Assembly (NCBI RefSeq): GCF_003105115.1
Contig: NZ_QETH01000001.1
Coordinates: forward strand, 62,001-126,000
Length of the DNA stretch: 64,000 bases
Source: Flavobacterium sp. HTF
GTDB lineage: Bacteria; Bacteroidota; Bacteroidia; Flavobacteriales; Flavobacteriaceae
Direction of reading: 5' to 3'
The stretch's first letter is position 1. Each line of letters begins with the position of its first letter. The position numbers and the translations under genes are program-made. This document shows, in pieces, positions 1 through 8,407 of this stretch. The notes beneath the pieces were generated by a model. It was not told the origin of the DNA. It ran no database searches and saw only the letters and a program-made list of their open reading frames with translations.

Positions 1-1
1 T

Positions 2-898
2 GTGATTCTGGCCTATCAAAACCGAATCAACAATCTGACCTGGATGTCTGATCCTACAAAAGCAAAAGCAATTGAAAAATTAAATAAAATTACCATAAAA
101 GTTGGTTATCCTGATAAATGGAAAGATTACTCTGCCCTCAAAATTAAAAGTGTAGCAGAAGGCGGAAGCTATTTTGAGAATGTACGTAATTTATCAAAAT
201 GGAATTTTAAGAAAGGTTTAGAAAAACTGCAGAAACCAGTTGATAAAACAGAATGGGGAATGTCTCCTCAAACTGTAAACGCTTATTACAACCCATCGTA
301 CAATGAAATTGTTTTCCCTGCAGCGATTTTACAACCGCCGTTTTACAATTATCAGGCAGATGAAGCTGTAAATTATGGCGGAATTGGCGCCGTTATCGGG
401 CATGAAATCTCTCATGGATTTGATGATTCGGGGGCACGTTACAATGCAGAAGGAAATCTTGTAGATTGGTGGACTGCAGATGATCTGAAACAATTTACAG
501 AATTAGGAACTGCTTTGGCAGACCAGTACAGTGCTTTAGAACCTTTACCGGGAATTCACGTAGATGGTAAATTTACCCTTGGTGAAAATATTGGTGATCT
601 TGGCGGAATAAATGCCGCTTATGACGGATTGCAATTATATTTAAAGAAAAACGGAAATCCGGGCCTAATTGATGGTTTTACTCCGGAGCAGCGTTTCTTT
701 ATTTCCTGGGCAACTGTCTGGAGAACCAAAACAAGAGACGAAGCAATTAAGAATCAGGTAAAAACAGATCCGCACTCACCAGGAATGTACAGAGCGTATG
801 TGCCAATTCAGAATGTGGATGCTTTTTACAAAGCTTTTGATATTAAAAAAGGAGACAAAATGTATGTTGAACCGGAAAAAAGAGTTAAAATCTGGTAA
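2..898 (+). CDS. M13 family metallopeptidase (neprilysin/PepO-like), C-terminal part
   Basis: The reading frame enters from the left edge, so the 5' end is missing; about 298 residues are present, whereas M13 enzymes are usually near 680. It carries the zinc motif HEISH (about residues 134-138) followed by GFDD, the upstream substrate-site segment NAYYNPSYNEIVFPA, and the third-ligand motif ENIGDLGG (about residue 195). The protein ends in VKIW, the usual M13 C-terminus. The family hydrolyses peptides in the periplasm or on the cell surface; the signal peptide that would confirm export lies outside the window. The gene ends 13 bp before a strong terminator shared with the convergent cytochrome gene. 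Function is secure; substrate is unknown. Confidence 0.95.
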   Translation: MILAYQNRINNLTWMSDPTKAKAIEKLNKITIKVGYPDKWKDYSALKIKSVAEGGSYFENVRNLSKWNFKKGLEKLQKPVDKTEWGMSPQTVNAYYNPSYNEIVFPAAILQPPFYNYQADEAVNYGGIGAVIGHEISHGFDDSGARYNAEGNLVDWWTADDLKQFTELGTALADQYSALEPLPGIHVDGKFTLGENIGDLGGINAAYDGLQLYLKKNGNPGLIDGFTPEQRFFISWATVWRTKTRDEAIKNQVKTDPHSPGMYRAYVPIQNVDAFYKAFDIKKGDKMYVEPEKRVKIW

Positions 899-910
899 TC
901 TCTAAGTATA

Positions 911-945
911 AAAAACGGCGCTGAATAAGCGCCGTTTTTGTTTTT
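911..945. terminator. Bidirectional intrinsic terminator
   Basis: Perfect 12-bp stem AAAAACGGCGCT / AGCGCCGTTTTT with a 5-nt loop (923-927) and T-rich flanks on both sides. It lies between the convergent M13 peptidase and cytochrome c genes and can serve both. Confidence 0.9.
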
Positions 946-958
946 ATATATTTTTGAA

Positions 959-1360
959 TTACTTCAAATTGCTGTAAATATAAGTTTCAATTGCCTTCAG
1001 TTCTTCATCAGACATTGCCTGAGTTACGGGAAAGTTAGTTTTCATAACGGCAAACTGACTCGGGTCTACAATCGGTTCTGCATTTCCTTTTAAGAAAGTA
1101 ACAATATCGCCTTTTTTGTCTTTATACGTTTTTGCAATTTCCTGAATACTTGGTCCAATCACTTTTTGATCCACCTGATGGCAGGAAGTACAATTTCCTC
1201 TTCCTTCAAAAATTTCTTTTCCTAAAGCTTCAGGTGTAGCGGCTTTTGCCGATTCTCCTTCTGAATAGGTTTCGGTTGTATTTTGAACAGGAGTTTCTGA
1301 AGTTTCTTTTTTACAGGAAGCCAAAGCCAAAACGGCTGATAAGAATAGTATTTTTTTCAT
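959..1360 (-). CDS. Cytochrome c lipoprotein
   Basis: A 133-residue protein with a lipoprotein signal (lipobox Cys in LASCKK), a short polar linker and a single class I cytochrome c domain. The heme attachment site CTSCH lies near residue 57-61, and a likely distal Met ligand is in FAVMKTNF. It would be anchored on the periplasmic side and carry electrons. Its start is 2 bp from the end of hemB upstream on the same strand, so it is probably the last gene of the hem operon. The redox partner cannot be read from the sequence. Confidence 0.9.
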   Translation of the reverse strand: MKKILFLSAVLALASCKKETSETPVQNTTETYSEGESAKAATPEALGKEIFEGRGNCTSCHQVDQKVIGPSIQEIAKTYKDKKGDIVTFLKGNAEPIVDPSQFAVMKTNFPVTQAMSDEELKAIETYIYSNLK

Positions 1361-1362
1361 TA

Positions 1363-2355
1363 TTATTTATTTAAAAGAATTGCTGCTTCCTTAGCAAAAT
1401 AAGTCGAGATCAGACTGGCACCGGCGCGTTTGATACACATCAATTGTTCCATCATGATTTTGTCATTATCGAGCCAGCCTCTTTCTGCTGCGGCTTTGAT
1501 CATGGCATATTCTCCCGAAACATGATAAACCGTTACCGGAACGTTTACAGCATTTTTTACTTCACGGACAATATCCAGATAGGCAATTCCGGGTTTTACC
1601 ATCACCATATCAGCACCTTCTTCTACATCAGACAAAGCTTCTTTTATTGCTTCAATACGATTTGCATAATCCATCTGATAGGTTTTTTTATCTTTTGGAA
1701 TATCGGTATTGTCAACAGGAGCAGAATCTAAAGCATCTCTGAAAGGACCATAAAATGCCGAAGCATATTTTGCCGAATAACTCATAATTCCGACATTTTG
1801 AAAACCAGCAGCATCAAGACCTTCGCGAAGGCGTAAAACCCTTCCGTCCATCATATCACTTGGTGCAACAAAATCGGCACCTGCTTCTGCATGTGAAACC
1901 GCCATTTTTACTAATGCTGCAACCGTGCTGTCGTTTTCCACATCACCGTTTGCAATAATTCCGTCATGGCCATAGATAGAATAAGGATCCAAAGCTACGT
2001 CGGGCATCACAATCATTTCCGGACAAGCGGCTTTGATGGCACGAATGGCCTGCTGCATTAGTCCGTCTTTATTCCAGGCTTCTTTTCCTGTGTTGTCTTT
2101 TAGTTTTTCGCCTACTTTCACATAAATGTTAACCGCACGAATTCCCAAAGCAAAAAGTTCTTTTACTTCTTCAACGGTTAAATCTATTGATCTGCGGAAA
2201 ATCCCCGGCATTGAAGGGATTTCAACTTTTACATTTTCGCCTTCAGCAATAAACATCGGAAACATAAAGTCCGATGGACTTAAGCTGGTTTCACGTACTA
2301 AAGAACGAATAGATTCATTTACTCTTAATCTTCTGCCTCTGTGTAATGGGAACAT
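1363..2355 (-). CDS. hemB: Porphobilinogen synthase (delta-aminolevulinic acid dehydratase)
   Basis: Condenses two 5-aminolevulinates into porphobilinogen. The 330-residue length is normal. The two active-site lysines are visible in SYSAKYASAFYGPFRDA (about residue 196) and MVMVKPGIAYLD (about residue 253). The metal-binding stretch reads DVALDPYSIYGHDG and lacks the cysteines of zinc-dependent enzymes, so this is the magnesium-type class known from Pseudomonas. The gene is followed 2 bp later by the cytochrome c gene and lies 93 bp downstream of hemF on the same strand. Confidence 0.98.
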   Translation of the reverse strand: MFPLHRGRRLRVNESIRSLVRETSLSPSDFMFPMFIAEGENVKVEIPSMPGIFRRSIDLTVEEVKELFALGIRAVNIYVKVGEKLKDNTGKEAWNKDGLMQQAIRAIKAACPEMIVMPDVALDPYSIYGHDGIIANGDVENDSTVAALVKMAVSHAEAGADFVAPSDMMDGRVLRLREGLDAAGFQNVGIMSYSAKYASAFYGPFRDALDSAPVDNTDIPKDKKTYQMDYANRIEAIKEALSDVEEGADMVMVKPGIAYLDIVREVKNAVNVPVTVYHVSGEYAMIKAAAERGWLDNDKIMMEQLMCIKRAGASLISTYFAKEAAILLNK

Positions 2356-2448
2356 AATAAGTATAGATTTTAGATTTCAGACTTTTGATTTTAACTTATG
2401 AAATGATAAGTCGTAATCTTATTCCTTAAATCGTGTTATTGTTTTTAT

Positions 2449-3363
2449 TTAAATCCACTCAATTGGAGTTTCAAGGACTTTTAGTAGTTTTTCTTCTTCG
2501 CTTCCCGCTTCCGGATGATGATCGTAAACCCATTGAACATGTGGTGGAAGGCTCATCAGAATACTCTCAATTCTTCCGTTGGTTTTTAAACCGAATAATG
2601 TGCCTTTGTCATGAACCAAATTGAATTCAACATAACGGCCACGACGGATTTCCTGCCAGGTTCTTTGTTCCGGAGTGTAAGGAAGATTTTTTCTTCTTTC
2701 TACAATCGGGACATACGCTTCAAGGAAACTGTTACCAACTTCGGTTACAAAGTTGTACCAGTTTTCCATTGACATTGATTCATTTGCTTTGCAATAATCA
2801 AAGAATAAACCCCCTAGGCCACGGGCTTCATTTCGGTGTGCGTTCCAGAAATAAGAATCGCATTGTTTTTTATATTTTGGATAAAACTCCGGATTGTGTT
2901 TATCGCAGGCCGTTTTACAAGTCTGATGAAAGTGTTTTCCATCTTCTTCAAACAAATAATAAGGCGTTAAATCCTGTCCGCCGCCAAACCATTGTTCAAT
3001 AACATTCCCTTTTTCATCATACATTTCAAAATAACGCCAGTTCGCATGAACCGTCGGAACCATTGGATTTTTTGGATGGATAACCAAACTCAGTCCGCAG
3101 GCAAAGAAATCAGCTTCACCAACGCCAAACATTTTTTGCATCGCTTCCGGCAATTTTCCATGAACGGCCGAAATGTTTACGCCGCCTTTTTCGAATACCC
3201 CCGGGCCTTCGGGACCGTTTTCAATTACGCGTGTTCTTCCGCCTCCGCCTTCAGGGCGTTTCCAGAGATCTTCACGAAATTTTGAAGTTCCGTCAACAGC
3301 TTCTAATCCCGCACAGATTTGATCCTGTAATTGTTGTATATAGGCGTAAAATTTATCTTTCAT
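2449..3363 (-). CDS. hemF: Oxygen-dependent coproporphyrinogen III oxidase
   Basis: Oxidative decarboxylation of coproporphyrinogen III to protoporphyrinogen IX using O2. The 304 residues show the family signature: EGPGVFEKGGVN near the N-terminus, GGGQDLTPYY, GLGGLFFDYC and a C-terminal PPHVQW with a GSEEEKLL helix. Its ATG overlaps the stop codon of the upstream acetyltransferase gene by 4 bp, so the two are translationally coupled. Together with hemJ it points to an aerobic heme route; no oxygen-independent hemN is in the window. Confidence 0.98.
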   Translation of the reverse strand: MKDKFYAYIQQLQDQICAGLEAVDGTSKFREDLWKRPEGGGGRTRVIENGPEGPGVFEKGGVNISAVHGKLPEAMQKMFGVGEADFFACGLSLVIHPKNPMVPTVHANWRYFEMYDEKGNVIEQWFGGGQDLTPYYLFEEDGKHFHQTCKTACDKHNPEFYPKYKKQCDSYFWNAHRNEARGLGGLFFDYCKANESMSMENWYNFVTEVGNSFLEAYVPIVERRKNLPYTPEQRTWQEIRRGRYVEFNLVHDKGTLFGLKTNGRIESILMSLPPHVQWVYDHHPEAGSEEEKLLKVLETPIEWI

Positions 3364-3905
3364 GATTTAGTGTATTCTGATTTAAGGAGTCCGAAGTAAA
3401 CAGTGTTTTGCAATGTTCCGTCACCATTTCTGAACTCGTCCCTTAAAATTCCTTCTTGTTTAAAATTGTGTTTTAATGCGATTCGCTGGCTTGCGACATT
3501 AATTTCTGAGGTGCAGATGAATATTTTATTCAGCATCAATTCATTGAAACAGAAATCAAGTGCGTCAGAAACCATTTTAGAAGTAATTCCTTTTCCCTGA
3601 TAATCTTCATCAGAAAAATAGCCAAACTCACATTTAGAGATACGGTAATCTATTGTTTTCACACATAAATAACCAATCAGATTGTTGGTTTTGATATCCC
3701 GTGCATAAAAGTGAAATCCTTCTTTGTTGTTTTCTTTTAGGAGACTGACAGCTATAAAATTTTTAGCTTTTTCTAAAGAATCTGAATTGGCCAGTGTTAC
3801 AGGAAAAGTTTTTCCAATGTGATTTTTATTCTTGTCAATTAGTTTATAAAACTCTTCGGGAAGAATATTTTCAATTCGGTCTGTTTTCCAATCGGTAAAA
3901 CCCAT
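3360..3905 (-). CDS. GNAT family N-acetyltransferase (RimJ/RimL-like)
   Basis: A 181-residue GNAT enzyme. The acetyl-CoA pyrophosphate loop is in YQGKGITSKMVSDAL, preceded by the strand GYLCVKTIDY and followed by ICTSEINVASQRIALKHNFKQEG, a layout typical of RimJ/RimL-like ribosomal-protein acetyltransferases. Its stop overlaps the start of hemF (4 bp), and the preceding hypothetical gene ends 2 bp upstream, so it is co-transcribed with heme genes. The acceptor is unknown and a link to heme is only positional. Confidence 0.9.
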   Translation of the reverse strand: MGFTDWKTDRIENILPEEFYKLIDKNKNHIGKTFPVTLANSDSLEKAKNFIAVSLLKENNKEGFHFYARDIKTNNLIGYLCVKTIDYRISKCEFGYFSDEDYQGKGITSKMVSDALDFCFNELMLNKIFICTSEINVASQRIALKHNFKQEGILRDEFRNGDGTLQNTVYFGLLKSEYTKS

Positions 3906-3907
3906 GT

Positions 3908-4285
3908 TTATTTATTTTTTAGAGAAGCAATTTTAGCATTTATTCCAAAGGAAAAAACTTTGCTTTCTGTCTGAATATATTGGTAGACAGCCAAAGCCTT
4001 ACTTTCAAAATTATAGTTTTCAGTTTTAGAAAATTCTATTAGAAAATCTCCAAACTGTTCTAATTGCTCCCAGTCAAAATGAAGACGCATCAGCAATTTG
4101 ATTAAATCTTCATTAGAATAATCAATTAAAGTTTCAAGGTTTAGTGCGAATTCCTTTAATTGATTTTCAAGAGCTGTTTTGTCAGAGTCATTCAAAGGAT
4201 AAGGTACAAAAATAAGAGTCCGCAATGTTTTCAGGACATTGTCAATTCTGATTTTCTCTTCGTCTCGTAAACCTTTGTTTAACAT
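3908..4285 (-). CDS. Hypothetical protein, 125 residues
   Basis: I do not recognise this family. It is a soluble, mainly helical, acidic 125-residue protein without signal peptide, membrane segment or cysteine cluster. A real gene is supported by its tight 2-bp spacing to the acetyltransferase downstream and by an uninterrupted ATG-initiated frame on the strand of the hem operon. The start is immediately preceded by REP-like palindromes, so insertion of the transposase module may have separated it from the hemE transcript. Confidence 0.7.
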   Translation of the reverse strand: MLNKGLRDEEKIRIDNVLKTLRTLIFVPYPLNDSDKTALENQLKEFALNLETLIDYSNEDLIKLLMRLHFDWEQLEQFGDFLIEFSKTENYNFESKALAVYQYIQTESKVFSFGINAKIASLKNK

Positions 4286-4298
4286 GTTTTTTAGTTCT

Positions 4299-4325
4299 CC
4301 TGCAAGGTTTTCAAAACCTTGTAGG
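4299..4325. repeat. REP-like palindrome, copy 1
   Basis: 27-nt near-perfect palindrome with 13-nt arms around one central base (CCTGCAAGGTTTT / AAAACCTTGTAGG, one wobble position). It is in inverted orientation relative to the copies at 4361 and 5012. All three bracket the REP-associated transposase gene. Confidence 0.85.
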
Positions 4326-4360
4326 TATTCTGTTAGATATTAAATGTCGACATTATTAAA

Positions 4361-4387
4361 CCTACAAGGTTTTGAAAACCTTGCAGG
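4361..4387. repeat. REP-like palindrome, copy 2
   Basis: Exact reverse complement of copy 1 (arms CCTACAAGGTTTT / AAAACCTTGCAGG), 35 nt from it. The pair forms a BIME-like head-to-head unit ending 11 bp from the transposase stop codon. Confidence 0.85.
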
Positions 4388-4398
4388 ACAGATCTGAA

Positions 4399-4950
4399 TT
4401 ATTCAAAAGTATAAGTTTCATTTAAAAGATGATTTTTTTGATTGTGATAAAAGATAAAGTTTTTAAAATCTCCAAATAAGGTCAAAACTTCATCTCGTTC
4501 TATCTTACTCTCTTTGTCAGATAAAAATGCTCTGTAAGATGAGAATCTAAAATTTTTAAAATCTAAATCAAAATGATGTTTAGGATTTAAATGAACATAA
4601 ACGATCAATTGCTTTAAATAGGTTTCGTCTTTTAATTTTATTCTTTTAAAATGTTTTTCAAATAAACTTCCAGTTCTGTTGAACTGCTTATTGAATGCTT
4701 TTGCATATGAATTAAACAAGTTTGAAAACGCCTGAATAACTTCTCTCTCTTCAGCATTCAGCCTAACCACTAAATGAAAATGATTATTCATCAAACAATA
4801 AGCAAAAATGGAAATTTTATTCTCCAAATATTTTGCTAATTGCTTTAAGAAATAAAGTTTATTAGCGTCATTTTCAAAAATGTTTGCTCCATTAATTCCT
4901 CGGTTATAAACATGATAGTAACAATCTTTTTGCAACACTTCAAGTTTCAT
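4399..4950 (-). CDS. REP-associated tyrosine transposase (RAYT, Y1_Tnp/IS200-like)
   Basis: A 183-residue HUH endonuclease domain. Hallmarks are YHVYNRG near the N-terminus, the metal-binding HFH at residues 57-59 in MNNHFHLVVR, and the candidate nucleophile Tyr118 in LIVYVHLNP. RAYTs cut and join single-stranded DNA at REP hairpins and are usually domesticated single-copy genes. Matching 27-nt palindromes lie on both sides (4299, 4361, 5012). The module sits between hemE and the hypothetical/GNAT/hemF genes, on their strand. All key residues are present, so it may be active. Confidence 0.92.
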   Translation of the reverse strand: MKLEVLQKDCYYHVYNRGINGANIFENDANKLYFLKQLAKYLENKISIFAYCLMNNHFHLVVRLNAEEREVIQAFSNLFNSYAKAFNKQFNRTGSLFEKHFKRIKLKDETYLKQLIVYVHLNPKHHFDLDFKNFRFSSYRAFLSDKESKIERDEVLTLFGDFKNFIFYHNQKNHLLNETYTFE

Positions 4951-5011
4951 TTTTAATTTGCCTTTATATTTATTGTAAGTTTTTACTGTAAATATAAAAA
5001 CAACTTTTAAA

Positions 5012-5038
5012 CCTACAAGGTTTTAAAAACCTTGCAGG
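5012..5038. repeat. REP-like palindrome, copy 3
   Basis: Same 27-nt element as the copy at 4361, differing only at the central base. It lies upstream of the transposase start and 14 bp downstream of the end of hemE. Confidence 0.85.
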
Positions 5039-5052
5039 ATGTCAAACGAAAA

Positions 5053-6078
5053 TTAATTCCCGTATTCCTTAACCGCGTCGATAAACGCTTTTGCATGATC
5101 TACAGGAATATTTGGTAAAATTCCGTGTCCTAAATTTACGATATACTTATCTTTTCCAAATTCGTCGATCATTTCGTGAACCATTTTTTTGATAGTCGGA
5201 ATTGGGGAAAGCAATCTTGAAGGGTCAAAATTTCCTTGTAAAGTAATATTTCCACCAGACAAATAACGGGCATTTCTTGCAGAACAAGTCCAGTCAACTC
5301 CTAATGCAGAAGCACGGCTTTTTCCCATTTCACCAAGAGCAAACCAGCATCCTTTTCCGAAAACAATAACCGGAGCATGATCAGCCAAAGCTTCAACAAT
5401 CTGGTTGATATATTTCCATGAAAATTCCTGATAATCAACAGGAGAAAGCATTCCTCCCCAGGAATCAAAAATCTGCACGGCATCAACTCCCGCTTTTACT
5501 TTTTCTTTTAAGTATAAAATAGTGGTATCGGTAATTTTTTGCAATAAAGTATGTGCAGCAGCCGGATTAGAAAAACAGAATCCTTTTGCCGTATCAAAAC
5601 TTTTAGAACCTTTTCCTTCGACCGCATAGCAGAAAATAGTCCATGGCGAACCAGCGAAACCTATTAAAGGCACTTCGTCGTTCAGCATTTCTTTTGTCAG
5701 TTTAATGGCATCCATTACATAGCCTAAACTTTCCTGAATATCCGGAACGTAAACTCTGTGAACATCAGCCATAGAACGAATCGGATTCGGTAAAAACGGA
5801 CCAAAATTCTCTTTCATTAAAACTTCAATTCCCATTGCCTGCGGTACAACTAAGATATCCGAGAATAAAATAGCAGCATCCGGAGCGATTCTGCGAATTG
5901 GCTGAACAGTGATTTCTGCTGCTAATTCCGGAGTCTGACAACGTGTGAAGAAATCGTATTTATCACGCAAAGCGATAAATTCTGGTAAATATCTTCCGGC
6001 CTGACGCATCATCCATACCGGCGGGCGCTGTACTATTTCTCCTTTTAATGCTTTTAAAAATAGGTCGTTTTTTAACAT
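5053..6078 (-). CDS. hemE: Uroporphyrinogen decarboxylase
   Basis: Removes four carboxyl groups from uroporphyrinogen III to give coproporphyrinogen III. The 341 residues carry both family signatures: [14 protein letters not shown] near residue 21 and [16 protein letters not shown] near the middle, plus the late motifs [11 protein letters not shown] and NLGHGILP. Length and start are standard. It lies downstream of hemD across an 84-bp gap holding a small repeat, and the RAYT/REP module follows it. Confidence 0.98.
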   Translation of the reverse strand: MLKNDLFLKALKGEIVQRPPVWMMRQAGRYLPEFIALRDKYDFFTRCQTPELAAEITVQPIRRIAPDAAILFSDILVVPQAMGIEVLMKENFGPFLPNPIRSMADVHRVYVPDIQESLGYVMDAIKLTKEMLNDEVPLIGFAGSPWTIFCYAVEGKGSKSFDTAKGFCFSNPAAAHTLLQKITDTTILYLKEKVKAGVDAVQIFDSWGGMLSPVDYQEFSWKYINQIVEALADHAPVIVFGKGCWFALGEMGKSRASALGVDWTCSARNARYLSGGNITLQGNFDPSRLLSPIPTIKKMVHEMIDEFGKDKYIVNLGHGILPNIPVDHAKAFIDAVKEYGN

Positions 6079-6087
6079 TTTTTTCTT

Positions 6088-6159
6088 GCTTTAGGCTTTA
6101 AGCTTTAGGCTTTAAGCGTTTGTTTTTAATTTAGCTTACGGCTTATAGCCTAAAGCTTA
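6088..6159. repeat. Direct and inverted repeat between hemD and hemE
   Basis: A 14-nt unit GCTTTAGGCTTTAA occurs twice in tandem, followed after about 15 nt by an inverted, degraded copy (TAGCCTAAAGCTTA). It can fold into a hairpin in the hemD-hemE spacer. No T-run follows, so it is more likely a repeat element or processing site than a terminator. Confidence 0.6.
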
Positions 6160-6162
6160 TTG

Positions 6163-6828
6163 CTATTTATATTCTTGTAAAACATCTTCAATCACATCTT
6201 CAATGGTTGGCTGATCTGCGATGATGATATTTTTTGTAATTTTATGTAAAGCTTCTGCGGTCGTTTCTCCGATACAGAAACAGATTTCTTTTTTGATTGT
6301 ATTCTCTTTCAGGTAACTCTTAACTCCCGACGGACTAAAAAATAAAATGGCATCTGGTGTGGTTTTTACTTTTTGAGAGTGCAGTGATGTATTGTAAACC
6401 TGAATTTCGTTGAATTTTATTCCCGCTTCTTTTAAAGCATCCGGTAAAGTATCCCTTCTTAAATTTCCACTGAAAAAAGTGTAGCTTTCATTAGAGTAAA
6501 TCAACGTAATGATTTCGGCCAAATCTGAAGCATAACCTGTATAAGCAACGACATTGAAACCATTGTCAGCTAGTAAAGCTTTGGTTTTAAGACCAACGCA
6601 GTACACATTCTTTTTCTTTAGTTCTTCTGATTTTGGATTTGACAAAACACTATGAACCGCATTCTGACTTGTAAAAATCAGACTTTCATTGAGCTGCTGT
6701 AATTCAAAAGGTTTGTTTTCGGTTTTGATAAAATCAGCTTCAATAACTTCTAAGCCGTATTTTATCAACTCCTGTTTTTGAAGAGGAGATAATATTTTAG
6801 TAGATACTATTTGAATTGATTTTGCCAT
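6163..6828 (-). CDS. hemD: Uroporphyrinogen-III synthase
   Basis: Cyclises hydroxymethylbilane with inversion of ring D. HemD proteins are poorly conserved; this 221-residue protein shows the two-domain pattern with IFTSQNAV, YCVGLKTKALL, FFSGNLRRD and ILFFSPSGVKSYL followed by CIGETTAEAL. Position confirms the call: its start overlaps the stop of hemC by 1 bp and hemE follows. The similar length to other HemD proteins and intact motifs argue for full function. Confidence 0.93.
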   Translation of the reverse strand: MAKSIQIVSTKILSPLQKQELIKYGLEVIEADFIKTENKPFELQQLNESLIFTSQNAVHSVLSNPKSEELKKKNVYCVGLKTKALLADNGFNVVAYTGYASDLAEIITLIYSNESYTFFSGNLRRDTLPDALKEAGIKFNEIQVYNTSLHSQKVKTTPDAILFFSPSGVKSYLKENTIKKEICFCIGETTAEALHKITKNIIIADQPTIEDVIEDVLQEYK

Positions 6829-7751
6829 TATTTTTTGAGGGATTCTTTGATTTTCTGCATCAGTTCGGTTCCGCCATTATTTAAAATTTCCTGAGCCGAA
6901 TGAAAACCTAATTTTTTCCATTCTGAAATATCAACGGTTTTGTCAATTTCAAGTTTTTGTTTTCCGTCAACAGAAAGTAAAACACCCTGAAAGTGCAGTG
7001 TATCCTCATCTTCATTATAATTTACCAAAGCTCCGATTGGTGCAGTACAGCCACCTTCAAGCGTTCTCAAAAACTGACGTTCAATGTATGTACAAATTTC
7101 AGTTTCAATATGATTTAATTGTGATAATGCATCCAGTGTATAATTGTCATTTTCCATTGCGACAACAAGCATTGCTCCTTGTGCCGGCGCCGGAATCATC
7201 CAGTCGAGGTTGATGTAATTTTCTGGTTTTAAGTTGATTCGTTCTAAACCAGCAGCAGCAAAAACAGCTCCGTCCCAGTTATTATCTTGTAATTTCTGCA
7301 TACGCGTATTTACATTTCCGCGTAAATCAACTACAGTATGATTTGGGTATTTATTGAACCATTGTGCCTGACGACGCAAACTTCCGGTCGCAATAGTACT
7401 TGGATTAGTAAAATCCGGATTTCCTTTATGAACTAAAATATCCAAAACATTGGCTCTTTCCAGAACAGCCGCCTGAACAATTCCTTTTGGTAAAGCGGTT
7501 GGAACATCTTTCATCGAATGCACAGCAATATCAATATCACCGTTAATCATTGCGATGTCCAGGGTTTTAGTAAAAATTCCGGTAATTCCTAATTCGTAAA
7601 GAGGTTTATCCAGAATAATGTCGCCCTGCGATTTTACAGCAACAATTGAGGTTTTATAACCTAAGTCGTTTAGTTGTTTCTCGACAGTATGTGCCTGCCA
7701 AAGTGCTAATTCGCTGTCACGCGTTCCAATTCTGATTGTTTTTTCGGCCAT
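6828..7751 (-). CDS. hemC: Hydroxymethylbilane synthase (porphobilinogen deaminase)
   Basis: Polymerises four porphobilinogens into hydroxymethylbilane on a dipyrromethane cofactor. The 307 residues include IRIGTRDSELALWQA at the N-terminus, the substrate-binding DLRGNVNTRMQKL, and the cofactor-attachment Cys in LEGGCTAPIGA. Its end overlaps the hemD start by one base. Upstream, toward hemA, lies an inserted GxxExxY gene with flanking repeats. Confidence 0.98.
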   Translation of the reverse strand: MAEKTIRIGTRDSELALWQAHTVEKQLNDLGYKTSIVAVKSQGDIILDKPLYELGITGIFTKTLDIAMINGDIDIAVHSMKDVPTALPKGIVQAAVLERANVLDILVHKGNPDFTNPSTIATGSLRRQAQWFNKYPNHTVVDLRGNVNTRMQKLQDNNWDGAVFAAAGLERINLKPENYINLDWMIPAPAQGAMLVVAMENDNYTLDALSQLNHIETEICTYIERQFLRTLEGGCTAPIGALVNYNEDEDTLHFQGVLLSVDGKQKLEIDKTVDISEWKKLGFHSAQEILNNGGTELMQKIKESLKK

Positions 7752-7762
7752 TTTTTATTTTT

Positions 7763-7840
7763 TTACCATTAAGATATTAAGGTAATTAAGCTTTTCTTTG
7801 TCAAAGGGCATAAACTTAACTTTCTTAATATCGTAATGGT
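7763..7840. repeat. Palindromic repeat, left side of the GxxExxY gene
   Basis: Begins with TTACCATTAAGATATTAAGG and ends with a degenerate inverted copy (CTTAATATCGTAATGGT), so it can form a hairpin by itself. Its first 28 nt (7763-7790) recur in inverted orientation at 8370-8397 with one mismatch, on the other side of the gene. Confidence 0.75.
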
Positions 7841-7852
7841 TCAAGCTTTTAT

Positions 7853-8257
7853 TTAATCTATTAATCTTGCAAAATGATCATTTACAAGTGGTTTCATTGA
7901 TTTTGTTATATTTAGAGTATTAAAATTGATTAATAAACCCTGAGGTCTTTGTAATAATTTCATGTAAGTTAATAATTGTGCTTCGTGAATTGGCAACAAA
8001 TTTTCTATTGCTTTTAATTCAACTACAACACAATCGTTTACAAGTAAATCAATTCTTAAATCAGATTCTAATTCAAGATCGTAATAATCTATTTTAACAA
8101 CTAATTGTTGTTTAACATCGTATCCATTTTGTTCTAATTCGTATTTGAGGCATTGTTCATAAATACTTTCTAAAAGTCCAGGGCCTAAAGGTTTATGCAC
8201 TTTTATAGCAAAACCTGTTATTTCATAAGCCAATTGTGTAACCTCTTTTTTTGTCAT
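7853..8257 (-). CDS. GxxExxY family protein (PD-(D/E)XK nuclease-like fold)
   Basis: A 134-residue protein with the defining GPGLLESIYE stretch (G-x2-E-x2-Y) near residue 28, followed by RIDLLVNDCVVVELK, which fits the D...ExK core of PD-(D/E)XK enzymes. The family is widespread and short, and its function is not established. It sits between hemC and hemA, which otherwise would be neighbours, inside palindromic repeats, so it looks like an inserted module. Nuclease activity is inferred from the motif only. Confidence 0.88.
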   Translation of the reverse strand: MTKKEVTQLAYEITGFAIKVHKPLGPGLLESIYEQCLKYELEQNGYDVKQQLVVKIDYYDLELESDLRIDLLVNDCVVVELKAIENLLPIHEAQLLTYMKLLQRPQGLLINFNTLNITKSMKPLVNDHFARLID

Positions 8258-8275
8258 AGAACTTTTTTATTTTTT

Positions 8276-8400
8276 ACCATTAAGATATTAAGAAAGTTAA
8301 GTTTTGCTTTGTACATACGCAAAGCTTAACTTTCTTAAAAATTTAATGGTTTCTATTTCTGCATTTAATCTTAATTACCTTAATACCTTAATGGTAAAAA
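8276..8400. repeat. Palindromic repeats, right side of the GxxExxY gene
   Basis: Segment 8276-8350 is a second copy of the element seen at 7763-7840, with longer pairing arms (TTAAGAAAGTTAAG against CTTAACTTTCTTAA). The following 8370-8397 is the inverted partner of 7763-7790 with one mismatch. Together they frame the GxxExxY gene with inverted ends. Confidence 0.75.
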
Positions 8401-8407
8401 TAAAAAC

